DNA of 64,000 bases from Vulcaniibacterium tengchongense (GTDB taxonomy: Bacteria; Pseudomonadota; Gammaproteobacteria; Xanthomonadales; Xanthomonadaceae): assembly GCF_003814555.1 (NCBI RefSeq), contig NZ_RKQN01000002.1:310001-374000 (forward strand), written 5' to 3'. Shown here piece after piece: positions 56,971 to 63,657 of the stretch (the stretch's first letter is position 1; each line of letters begins with the position of its first letter). The notes beneath the pieces were generated by a model, which had not been told where the DNA came from, ran no database searches, and saw only the letters and a program-made list of their open reading frames with translations. The translations under genes and the position numbers were made by a program.

Positions 56971-58328
56971 GCCGCCCTCCCGGCCGCACGGCGCTGCATC
57001 GGCGCCGGCCAGGCCACGTCCAGAATCGCCTGGCGGGCGAAGTGGCGCATCTCGACATCCCCCAACTCGATCAGCTTGTCGCTGCGCTTGCGCAGCTGCG
57101 CGTTCAACCACAGGCCGAAGTCGCGCGCCACCTCGTCCGCCCAACCACCGGATTCGTACGCATGATTGAACGCCTCGTCATCGGCCTGCCATTCGGGATG
57201 TGCGGGATCGCTGCGGACGGCCAGCGTCGTGCGATCCGGATCGAGCCAGAGCTGCTGATGGCGCGGCAGACGGCAATCCGGAGCTCGCGTCCAGCCGGCG
57301 GGGTATTGTCCCCGGACGGCGGCGCCGAACAGGGCCAGCTCCTGGCCGATGGCCTGCTCCAGGGCTTCGCGGCGATTCCGGGTCTGCGCCGTGGGATCGG
57401 GATTCGCCGCCAGGAACCCGGCCAGTTCCGCCACCAGTTCGCGCATGCCGCCGAACCGGAGCAAGCCCGCGAAGGCCGTTTCCTGCTTGAGCAGGTGCGT
57501 GCCGCTGGGCTTCCATGCGGGAGGCGGCAAGGATGGCAACAGATAGTTGAGCCCCCCGCGCTCGCTATTGAGCTGGCTGATGTTCTGAGGCTTGGTTCCA
57601 CCGAGTTTGCGGAACGCCAGGTTGCGGTAATCGCGATAGGGCGTGCCCGACGGCTTCTTTTCGCGAAAGGCCGTGCGCGCCTGCACGTTGGCCTCGCCGA
57701 AACGCGCATCCTGGATGTCGGCATGCACCGCTTGCGCCAGCGTGCTGGAGAACATGGGCTGCAGCAGGTGGTACTGGGCGTCGTCGCAAGGGTCCTCGCC
57801 CGTGAGCCAATAGAGCTGCTTGGCCAGCGGGTGCGAGGCCGGTTCGGTCTCCTCGCGCACCAGCGAGGCGAAAGCCGACATCCATGTCGCCGCCGTGTCC
57901 TGGTCGTTGCACAGTGCCGCTTTCAGATCGGCGTCGCTGGCCTGCATCCAGTCCAGCAGGCGCCGGCCATCGACTTCGATCTTGAGGAACTTGAACACGT
58001 CCAGCGCAGCGGCATTGCCGACCACGTCCTCGGCGAAGTTCCCACCCAGGACATGGCTGCCGATCTCGGCGCGCTGCGGCAACGCATTCGGCGCAACGTG
58101 CAGGCTGCTGCCGCGCGCGTCCGGATGCGTGGCCTTGAGCACGTGCGTGACCGCCTGGATCTGGCCGACGCGGCGGACGGCATCGGCCAGCCACGCGTTG
58201 TATTCGTACTTGGCCGGCTCGTAGTTCTTGTCTTTCTCCTTGGCGACCCGCCGCTCCTCGATGAAGCCGGCGATAGCGGATCGGAATCGCCCTTTGCGGG
58301 ACGATGGCGTTATCACTTCTTCTGTCAT
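56967..58328 (-). CDS. csy1: Cas8f (Csy1) large subunit
   Basis: This 453-residue subunit recognises the CC PAM and opens the target. Family blocks are FIEERRVAKEKDKNYEPAKY, HPDARGSSLHVAPNALPQRA with the GSHVLGGNFAEDVVGNAAAL block, KPQNISQLNSERGGLNYLLP and the C-terminal MRHFARQAILDVAWPAPMQRR. It is the first gene of the csy1-2-3-4 operon. The ATG follows AAAGGA by 8 nt. It is preceded by a long, structured leader and by a promoter that appears to be the target of a crRNA-like RNA. Confidence 0.95.
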   Translation of the reverse strand: MTEEVITPSSRKGRFRSAIAGFIEERRVAKEKDKNYEPAKYEYNAWLADAVRRVGQIQAVTHVLKATHPDARGSSLHVAPNALPQRAEIGSHVLGGNFAEDVVGNAAALDVFKFLKIEVDGRRLLDWMQASDADLKAALCNDQDTAATWMSAFASLVREETEPASHPLAKQLYWLTGEDPCDDAQYHLLQPMFSSTLAQAVHADIQDARFGEANVQARTAFREKKPSGTPYRDYRNLAFRKLGGTKPQNISQLNSERGGLNYLLPSLPPPAWKPSGTHLLKQETAFAGLLRFGGMRELVAELAGFLAANPDPTAQTRNRREALEQAIGQELALFGAAVRGQYPAGWTRAPDCRLPRHQQLWLDPDRTTLAVRSDPAHPEWQADDEAFNHAYESGGWADEVARDFGLWLNAQLRKRSDKLIELGDVEMRHFARQAILDVAWPAPMQRRAAGRAA

Positions 58329-58346
58329 GTGGGATTCCTTTCACGC

Positions 58347-58399
58347 GCCTCGGACGAGGCATGACGGTAGAATCCCTGCAGCAGCCAGCCGCTGCAGGG
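58347..58399 (-). promoter_or_regulatory. Structured 5' leader of csy1
   Basis: Two perfect hairpins lie just upstream of the csy1 ribosome site: GCCTCG/CGAGGC (58347-58360, 2-nt loop) and CCCTGCAGC/GCTGCAGGG (58374-58399, 8-nt loop). With the predicted start near 58567 the leader would be about 240 nt. Confidence 0.5.
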
Positions 58400-58518
58400 A
58401 GCATTGGGGCCGTTCAATTCACTCTTGTGGCGAAGAGCGGATGGATAGAGTCCCGCGCTTCCTGCATCCTCCTTTTGCGTGTCAAGCCTCACGTACTAAT
58501 CCGGCAACTGCTATCAAT

Positions 58519-58551
58519 CCGGGCCTGCCCGCCAGCAGGCCCGGTTTTTTT
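58519..58551 (+). terminator. Strong plus-strand intrinsic terminator
   Basis: A perfect 10-bp stem CCGGGCCTGC/GCAGGCCCGG with a 6-nt loop is followed by seven T. It works only on the plus strand, antisense to the csy1 leader. No plus-strand gene precedes it, so it either ends an unrecognised antisense RNA or insulates the promoter region from the left. Confidence 0.85.
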
Positions 58552-58583
58552 CCATCTGTGTTTTTTAGTGTGGTTAATAAAAA
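58552..58583 (+). promoter_or_regulatory. CC PAM and partial protospacer for the crRNA-like guide
   Basis: Positions 58552-58553 are CC, the type I-F PAM. From 58554 the site reads ATCTGTGTTTTTTAGTG and matches the mini-array guide at positions 1-5, 7-11, 14-17 and 19-21. Mismatches are at 6, 12, 13 and 18; identity stops after 21. Positions 6, 12 and 18 are the bases flipped out by Cas7f. The site overlaps the predicted -10 box and transcription start of the csy operon. Confidence 0.8.
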
Positions 58584-58602
58584 TCACACGTGTGGTAGTC
58601 TA
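58574..58602 (-). promoter_or_regulatory. Predicted promoter of csy1-csy2-csy3-csy4
   Basis: The minus strand reads TAGACT (58602-58597), 17 bp, then TATTAA (58579-58574): 4 of 6 matches to each sigma-70 box at optimal spacing. It is the most AT-rich spot upstream of csy1. The start would be near 58567. Confidence 0.55.
58585..58594. promoter_or_regulatory. Palindromic operator-like site CACACGTGTG
   Basis: This perfect 10-bp palindrome lies between the -35 and -10 of the csy promoter and upstream of the crRNA-like unit. A further GTGTG half-site lies at 58568-58572. It is placed so that a bound regulator could act on both divergent transcripts; the regulator is unknown. Confidence 0.5.
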
Positions 58603-58624
58603 CTCCGGCCGTTGGGTTTTGCAA

Positions 58625-58652
58625 GCTCACTGCCGCACAGGCAGCTCAGAAA
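58625..58652 (+). repeat. Degenerate type I-F repeat 1 (handle-donating)
   Basis: Relative to the array consensus, differences are at positions 2, 5, 13, 14 and 28 only. The stem CTGCC/GGCAG and the 8-nt handle (CTCAGAAA against CTCAGAAG) are kept; the loop is GCACA instead of GCGTA. Confidence 0.9.
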
Positions 58653-58682
58653 ATCTGCGTTTTCAAGTGGGGTGCCCCCCTT

Positions 58683-58710
58683 GCTAGCTGCCGCACAGGC
58701 AGCCTCCCTC
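58683..58710 (+). repeat. Degenerate type I-F repeat 2 (hairpin-donating)
   Basis: It matches the consensus at 17 of the first 21 positions and carries the same GCACA loop as repeat 1. The last 7 positions, which would form the handle of a following crRNA, do not match at all. This asymmetry is what selection for a single crRNA would leave. Confidence 0.88.
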
Positions 58711-58749
58711 CCTTCCGGCGGTGATCACGATGCGATCACTGCTGGAGGG
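58711..58749 (+). other. Long hairpin directly after the crRNA-like unit
   Basis: A 16-bp stem with three G-U pairs (for example GGTGATC with GATCACT) and a 7-nt loop lies one base past repeat 2. There is no U-run on either side. It may mark the 3' end of the crRNA-like transcript or protect it. Confidence 0.6.
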
Positions 58750-58890
58750 AGTCGTCGCAGGCGGTCGCGTCTCGCGCCCCTTGGACGAGAGGGTGCTTGG
58801 ACGTGCGGCTCCCCAGCATGGGCGCTGGGTGGTGGAGAGGCTGCGGGCGCCGCTCGCCCAACGCGCTGGCCAATCCGTGGCATGGGCTCG

Positions 58891-61800
58891 TCAGGCCCAA
58901 GAACGGAAACCGAGCCACGGATGCCATTGCCAGCCGCGCCCGTCGTCGCGCTCGGGCGGCACCTCGACCGCGGTGAACTTGCGGGCGGCGTCGCGCAACG
59001 GCATGTCTTCGGCCTCGGCCAGTTCGCGCACGCGGTCGAGCAGCTGCGGCACTCCCATCGTCCCCCAAGGCACGACGCCTGGAGCGGGCTCCAGCGCCAT
59101 CTCCTGCACCAGCTCGCCAGCCGGTACATAGGGTTCCCTTCCCTGCCGCTCCAAGGCGAGCTCGACGCGGTGCACCGTCAGGGTCTCCTCGCCGTCGTCG
59201 GGCAGGAACACCAGCGTGCGATCGGGGCAGGGGTCTTCACGGAACGGCTGTTGCTGCGGCAGCACGCCCAGCAGCGTGGCCTGCGGGAACTGCCAACCCA
59301 GGCAGGCCTGGTCGCGCTCGGGCGCACGCCAGCCGGAAGGCCGGGTGCGTCCGGGCGAAGGCGCCGCCGATGCCGGCGCGAACCCGGGCAGTGGCTGCAT
59401 GGCCGCTTCCATGCGCGCGTGCTCCAGCGCGACCCAATGCTCCCGGGAGCGGCGGGCGGCGTCCGCGAGGGGACGGATGCGTGGCACCGCGTCGATGCGC
59501 TCGCCATCGGCGCCACGGGTGCCGGAATCCAGGCGCAACGCCTGCAGGCGATGCGTCGCCAGCAGGAAACGCCGCTGCGGGTCGCGCGCGTCCTTCTTCT
59601 CGAAGCCCGGCCGCACGAAGGCGGGCTCGTCGGTGCCGGGACGTTCCAGCGCCCTCAGATTGGTGTCGAACACCACGACGTTCGGCGCGGCCGGCTGGCG
59701 GCAGCGATGGCGCTGCACGCGCCCGGCGAGCTGGATGACCGAGCGCATGGAGGATGGCTCGGCCACGGCCCAGTCGGCGTCCCAATCGCGTCCGACCTCG
59801 CAAACCGGCGAAGCCAGCACGACGAAAAGGTGTTCGCAATCGGGCGCGGCATCGATGGCGGGCCGGACCGCGGGATGCTGCCAGACCTCCGCTTCCGTGC
59901 GCCGGTCGAACACGGCATCGAGCATGCTCTCGATGGCCGAGCGCTGCGCCAGCGGGAAGCGGGCGTGATAGACGCACAGGTGGAGGCGCACGCCGTCCGG
60001 TGGCGGCGTCCGGGCCAGCGCCTGCGCCACGTCGATCAGCCGGTCGACGTGGGCCATGCGCACCAGGCCGAAACTTGCCCGCCGGCCGGTGTGGGGATCG
60101 GTTCCGGCATGCTCGCGATGCAACTGCAGGCAGGCGCGCAACACCTGGCCGGCGAACTCGGTCCGGATCGCTTCGCGCTTCTGGCTGCTGGCGATCGCCA
60201 GCGGCTGCAGGCGGGCGACGCGCAGCGGCCGCTGCGCCTCGAGCTGCCGGATCCGATGTTCGACGAAGCGGCCGTGCGCCTCGATGAAGGCGGCGGCATC
60301 GATACAAGGGCGCACCGACGGTTCTCCGAATTCGTCCACCCACAGGCAAGGCACCTCGACCGGCGCCTCGGCTCGGCCGCCGTCGGCGCCGCGGTTGCGG
60401 CGATACTGCCGGCGCCCAGCCTGGTAGGCGCGGAACATGCCTTGCACCAGTGCGGGCGGCATGGTGGCCGAGGACAACACCACGCGCGCGCCGGCCATGC
60501 CGGCAAAGAACACCAGCCGCGCCAGCGCCGGCAGGTCGTCCATGTCGTAGTCGTCCAGCTCGTCGAGCACCAGGTCGCTGCTCATCAGCCGCAGCAGCGG
60601 CGCGATTTGCCTTCCGGCGCGCAGGGACTCGCTGGCCGGCGCCAAGTGATCGACGGTGCACACCAGCAACGGCGCCGACAGCAGCTTGCGGATCTCCGCG
60701 TCGGCCAGCGCGCGCGACAGCAAGGGATGCCGGGCGACGTCGCCTTCGTAGAGCACGTGGCTGTCTTCTTCCAGCAGCGATTGCGCCGAAGCCGACCCGT
60801 CCGCCTCGGCCTGCCGTTCGTGGAACTCGAACAGCGCGCGGTTGGCCGCGCCGCCCACCAGAACGGCCAGCTCGTCCTCGTCCAGGCGCAGGTCACGGCG
60901 ATAGCTTCGGCCGGTCTGCAGGGTGAGCGTGCGCAGCCCCAGCGCGAAGCTGGCGCGCAGGCCACGTTGCGGATCGGCCAGGGCGTAGAGGATGCGCGCA
61001 TTGGCCAGGGTCTTGCCGCAGCCGGTGGAGGCCATGTCGACGATGAACGCACCATGCTCGCGCGCGGCCTCGCGCATCGCCACGGCGGCATCGAAGGCCT
61101 TGTCCTGCCATGCGAAGCGGGGATCGGCGCTGCGCTTGCGCAGGCCACGATGATGCGCCAGCCGGGGCAGACGACGCTCGAAGCCGGGCAAGGCGTGGGC
61201 GATCTGGCCGGCTCCGTCGCCGACGCCGAGCAGGTGCTCCAGCAGCGATTGCTTGAGATGCGGCCGGCCCTGCCGATCCCGATACGTGTTGGCGAACAGT
61301 GCCTGGCCGTGCTGCACGAACGGTTGCCGCGCCGGAACCGGGCGGCCGTCGCGATCCACGCCCAGTCCGGAATAGTGGTGGTCGGCCAGCATCAGGCACA
61401 GTCGCGCCAAGTGCAGCACCCAGACGTTGTCCAGCCAATCGCCGCGATGGCGCTGCTGAAGCTGCAACAGCCGCCGGGCCACGCGTGCAGCCTGCCTGTG
61501 CCAGGCCGGATCGCTCACCGGCAACGGGCCGGCCAGCTCCCAGTAGCGCGACAAGTCCGCCGCCGAAGCGCCGGGATCGGCGACTTCGTTCCAATCGCAG
61601 GTGATGCCCGCCAGCGGATTGCGCAGCCAGGCCTGCTCGATACCCCGATTGCGCTTGCCGCCCCAGCGCGCCTGGCCGCTTCCGGTATCCGGGGGGACCG
61701 TCGGCAGCCGATGGTGGGTCACGATCAGCCAGCCGATGGCGGCTGCCAGCGGCGCCCGCTCCACCAAGTCCGCAAACGGCGAGCGGCTGCCGGAACCGGG

Positions 61801-62379
61801 GCCGTCGTGCAGATAGCGCCCTGCCGACGTCCATGCCGCCTCGTTCATCGCCGTATCGTCGGCGAGCCTCCGCAACCATCCGGCGTCGTCGTCGTCGCCG
61901 ACGAAAGCCAGGAACAGCCGCAGCGACACCCATTCGTGGCGGACCTGGTTGCGCCCGGCGCGTTCGCCCCGCAGCCGTTCCTGGAACGCGACACTGGCCT
62001 TGCCCAGATCGTGCAGCAGCGCGGCCAGTCGGGCGAGCAGGCGGACGTCCTCGCCGTTGTGCCAGTCGTCCTCGTCCTCGCGACGCAGCACGTCGCGAGC
62101 GGTGGTGTTGGTCGGAACCGCACCCTCCGCGTTGAAGCGGCGGGCGTCGCCTACGATCCACAGCAACTCGGTATGGTCGCGCCCGCGGATCCAGTGGCAG
62201 GCCACAGCGGTGTTCTTGCGCGCGGTCTTGCGCAGAAGCTTGCGCAAGGTGGCCAGCCCCACCTCGGTGATGGCCGTCTGCCAGGTGCGCTCGCCGCGGC
62301 GCTCGGCGAACTGGTCGAGGATGCGGCGGGTTTCGACCAAGGCACGCTTGTCGCACTCGCAGACCAGCAGCACGTTCAT
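58891..62379 (-). CDS. cas3: Cas2-3 fusion helicase-nuclease (type I-F Cas3)
   Basis: This 1162-residue fusion has an N-terminal Cas2 domain (MNVLLVCECDKRALVETRRI, residues 1-80). An HD nuclease follows (H123-D124 in LLHDLGKASVAFQ; other ligands in THHRLP and ADHHYSG), then an SF2 helicase (Walker A 450-457 ASTGCGKT, DELD 606-609, SSAT 636-639) and a C-terminal domain. With Cas1 it forms the integration complex, and it degrades targets opened by the Csy complex. Its ATG overlaps the cas1 stop by 4 nt. The length is normal and no inactivating change was seen. Confidence 0.96.
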   Translation of the reverse strand: MNVLLVCECDKRALVETRRILDQFAERRGERTWQTAITEVGLATLRKLLRKTARKNTAVACHWIRGRDHTELLWIVGDARRFNAEGAVPTNTTARDVLRREDEDDWHNGEDVRLLARLAALLHDLGKASVAFQERLRGERAGRNQVRHEWVSLRLFLAFVGDDDDAGWLRRLADDTAMNEAAWTSAGRYLHDGPGSGSRSPFADLVERAPLAAAIGWLIVTHHRLPTVPPDTGSGQARWGGKRNRGIEQAWLRNPLAGITCDWNEVADPGASAADLSRYWELAGPLPVSDPAWHRQAARVARRLLQLQQRHRGDWLDNVWVLHLARLCLMLADHHYSGLGVDRDGRPVPARQPFVQHGQALFANTYRDRQGRPHLKQSLLEHLLGVGDGAGQIAHALPGFERRLPRLAHHRGLRKRSADPRFAWQDKAFDAAVAMREAAREHGAFIVDMASTGCGKTLANARILYALADPQRGLRASFALGLRTLTLQTGRSYRRDLRLDEDELAVLVGGAANRALFEFHERQAEADGSASAQSLLEEDSHVLYEGDVARHPLLSRALADAEIRKLLSAPLLVCTVDHLAPASESLRAGRQIAPLLRLMSSDLVLDELDDYDMDDLPALARLVFFAGMAGARVVLSSATMPPALVQGMFRAYQAGRRQYRRNRGADGGRAEAPVEVPCLWVDEFGEPSVRPCIDAAAFIEAHGRFVEHRIRQLEAQRPLRVARLQPLAIASSQKREAIRTEFAGQVLRACLQLHREHAGTDPHTGRRASFGLVRMAHVDRLIDVAQALARTPPPDGVRLHLCVYHARFPLAQRSAIESMLDAVFDRRTEAEVWQHPAVRPAIDAAPDCEHLFVVLASPVCEVGRDWDADWAVAEPSSMRSVIQLAGRVQRHRCRQPAAPNVVVFDTNLRALERPGTDEPAFVRPGFEKKDARDPQRRFLLATHRLQALRLDSGTRGADGERIDAVPRIRPLADAARRSREHWVALEHARMEAAMQPLPGFAPASAAPSPGRTRPSGWRAPERDQACLGWQFPQATLLGVLPQQQPFREDPCPDRTLVFLPDDGEETLTVHRVELALERQGREPYVPAGELVQEMALEPAPGVVPWGTMGVPQLLDRVRELAEAEDMPLRDAARKFTAVEVPPERDDGRGWQWHPWLGFRSWA

Positions 62380-63371
62380 GCCGACTGCTCCTGCGCCGGG
62401 ACGGCCTGCGCTGCGATTTCCAGCGCTACGGCCTTGGCGGTGTCGATCATGAAGTCCAGCGCTTCGCTGCGCGCCAACGCTTCGATGCAGTTGCGGCGGA
62501 ACTGCTGCTCGTCGTCGCCGCGCATTGCCGACAGGAACGCTTGTGGCAGGATGGTGGCGTCCTTGACCAGGTCGGCGACGTCGAAGACCAAGCCGCCGCG
62601 CCGGGTCTTGCCGTGCAGCACCGCCAGCCCGTGCGGCAACCCCAGTACCCAGCAGGCCGTCGCGCCGAGGCCGTAGGCCAGGTAGTTGCCGTGGTCGAGG
62701 AAGCGGTTGGCCGGGTCGGTGCCGGTGCCGCGCTTGGCGCGGAGGAAATCGCCGTAACCGACGGTATCCGCCGCCAGCTTGAACAATGCCTTGCTCAGCC
62801 GCGCCTCCTCGGTCAGCAAGGCCGTGGTGTCCTGCGCCAGCGTCACCGCCTGCCGGCTGCGCTCCACCAGCGCCTGGAGCCTGCCGGCGTCGGCGGCGAA
62901 ACCGGCCTCGCGCAAGTGCCGGTGTGGCCATTGCGCTTGCAGGCGTGCGAGGCGGGAAAGCTGGAAGGCCCGCGCGGCCGCCAGGCGCAGGCTGTCGTCG
63001 AACCAGAATTTCACCCAGGCCTGCAGGTACTCGGTGGGCCGATACTCGCTCTGCGGCGAGAACCACACCGCTTCCATGTCCCTCTCATTGGCCGAGAACA
63101 ACGGCGTGCCGCCCCCGCCACAGAAGCCCACCAGTACGCCAGCTTTGGCCAGTTCGCGCACTGCCGCCTGGGTGATGGACGTGCCGGTCCCCAGCAACAG
63201 GCAGGTCGTGTTGGCGATCGGGATGTTCCAGTACAACTGGCGCTTGCCCCCGTCGGTGACGTACTCGACGCGTCCGCCGTTGACCAGCACCCGGCAATGC
63301 TCCAGGTAGTACAGGTTCGCGCGCTTGGAATGCAGGATCGTCTTCAGATCCGAGGGCGACAAATCGTTCAT
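62376..63371 (-). CDS. cas1: Cas1 integrase (type I-F)
   Basis: This 331-residue type I-F Cas1 has the N-terminal beta domain (ILHSKRANLYYLEHCRVLVN, GKRQLYWNIPIANTTCLLLG). The catalytic helical domain has Glu in LLTEEARLSKALFKLAADTV, His in LPHGLAVLHGKTRRGG and Asp in LVFDVADLVKDA. It inserts new spacers at the leader end with Cas2-3. It is the first gene of the minus-strand cas operon and overlaps cas2-3. The presence of cas1 and cas2-3 separates this locus from type I-F3 transposon systems. Confidence 0.96.
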   Translation of the reverse strand: MNDLSPSDLKTILHSKRANLYYLEHCRVLVNGGRVEYVTDGGKRQLYWNIPIANTTCLLLGTGTSITQAAVRELAKAGVLVGFCGGGGTPLFSANERDMEAVWFSPQSEYRPTEYLQAWVKFWFDDSLRLAAARAFQLSRLARLQAQWPHRHLREAGFAADAGRLQALVERSRQAVTLAQDTTALLTEEARLSKALFKLAADTVGYGDFLRAKRGTGTDPANRFLDHGNYLAYGLGATACWVLGLPHGLAVLHGKTRRGGLVFDVADLVKDATILPQAFLSAMRGDDEQQFRRNCIEALARSEALDFMIDTAKAVALEIAAQAVPAQEQSA

Positions 63372-63657
63372 CAGCCAACTCCCCCCAAGGGACCGGGTCG
63401 CCGCCCTCGAGACGTGGGCGGCGGGAGCGAAATGCGGGAACGACGATGCGCCGCCCGCGAGCCGGCGGCAGGGATGACGCGAAGCCGGCGTTCGCTCTTG
63501 ACGAGCCGGCATCGGCGGATTTGCACGCAGCAGTGGTTCCATCCACTCCCCCCAGGGCCGATTGTGCCGCAAAACGTCGGCGCCCGGCGACCGCCGTATC
63601 GGCGACTCGCATCCAGACAGGCCGGGCGCCGGCCGCGCGCTCGGCGATAATGCCGCG
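63372..63657. promoter_or_regulatory. Divergent region between cas1 and hemC
   Basis: This 286 bp region must hold the cas1-cas2-3 promoter (leftward) and a promoter for hemC (rightward). No clear sigma-70 pair stands out; a CTTGACG box lies near 63498 on the plus strand. I found no second target for the mini-array guide here. It is the right edge of the CRISPR-Cas insertion. Confidence 0.5.

Larger units (their letters stand above)
58608..58751 (+). ncRNA. crRNA-like regulatory RNA (CreR-type mini-array), divergent from csy operon
   Basis: A single-spacer unit runs on the plus strand, opposite to the main array. Repeat-like 58625-58652 matches the array consensus at 23 of 28 positions and ends with the intact handle CTCAGAAA. 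The 30-nt guide is 58653-58682. Repeat-like 58683-58710 keeps the hairpin (CTGCC-GCACA-GGCAG) but its last 7 bases are unrelated. Cas6f cleavage would give a normal 5' handle and 3' hairpin around the guide (58645-58702). A possible promoter is TTAATA (58574) and TAGTCT (58596), with start near 58608; this is weak. The alternative is a decayed remnant of an old array. Confidence 0.75.
58329..58890. promoter_or_regulatory. cas2-3/csy1 intergenic regulatory region
   Basis: This 562 bp gap lies between cas2-3 and csy1 (both minus), far more AT-rich than the chromosome around it at 58500-58680. From left to right it holds hairpins of the csy1 5' leader (58347-58399), a plus-strand terminator (58519-58551), a PAM-flanked target of the mini-array guide (58552-58583), the csy promoter (58574-58602), a palindrome (58585-58594), a plus-strand crRNA-like unit (58608-58710) and a strong hairpin (58711-58749). 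Positions 58754-58890 hold nothing recognisable. The minus strand has a 17-codon reading frame at 58414-58467 whose ATG directly abuts AGGAGG, too close for normal initiation. Confidence 0.85.

Noticed and set aside
58411-58430. GTTCAATTC as a tRNA T-loop (possible attachment site)
   Set aside because: The flanking bases do not pair to form a T-arm and no anticodon or acceptor stem is present.
58414-58467. 17-codon frame in the csy1 leader as a leader peptide
   Set aside because: AGGAGG directly touches the ATG, which is too close for normal initiation, and the peptide has no distinctive features; kept only as a note.
58625-58710. Mini-array as the end of a second, ordinary CRISPR array
   Set aside because: No further repeats occur on either side within 300 bp, the decay pattern is asymmetric in a functional way, and the guide matches the neighbouring promoter.
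63372-63657. Second target of the mini-array guide upstream of cas1
   Set aside because: CC followed by ATCC occurs, but only three seed positions fit.
50105-63657. Type I-F3 (transposon-encoded) or mobile-element origin
   Set aside because: cas1 and cas2-3 are present, csy1 and csy2 are separate genes, and no tnsABC, tniQ, integrase or terminal repeats were seen.
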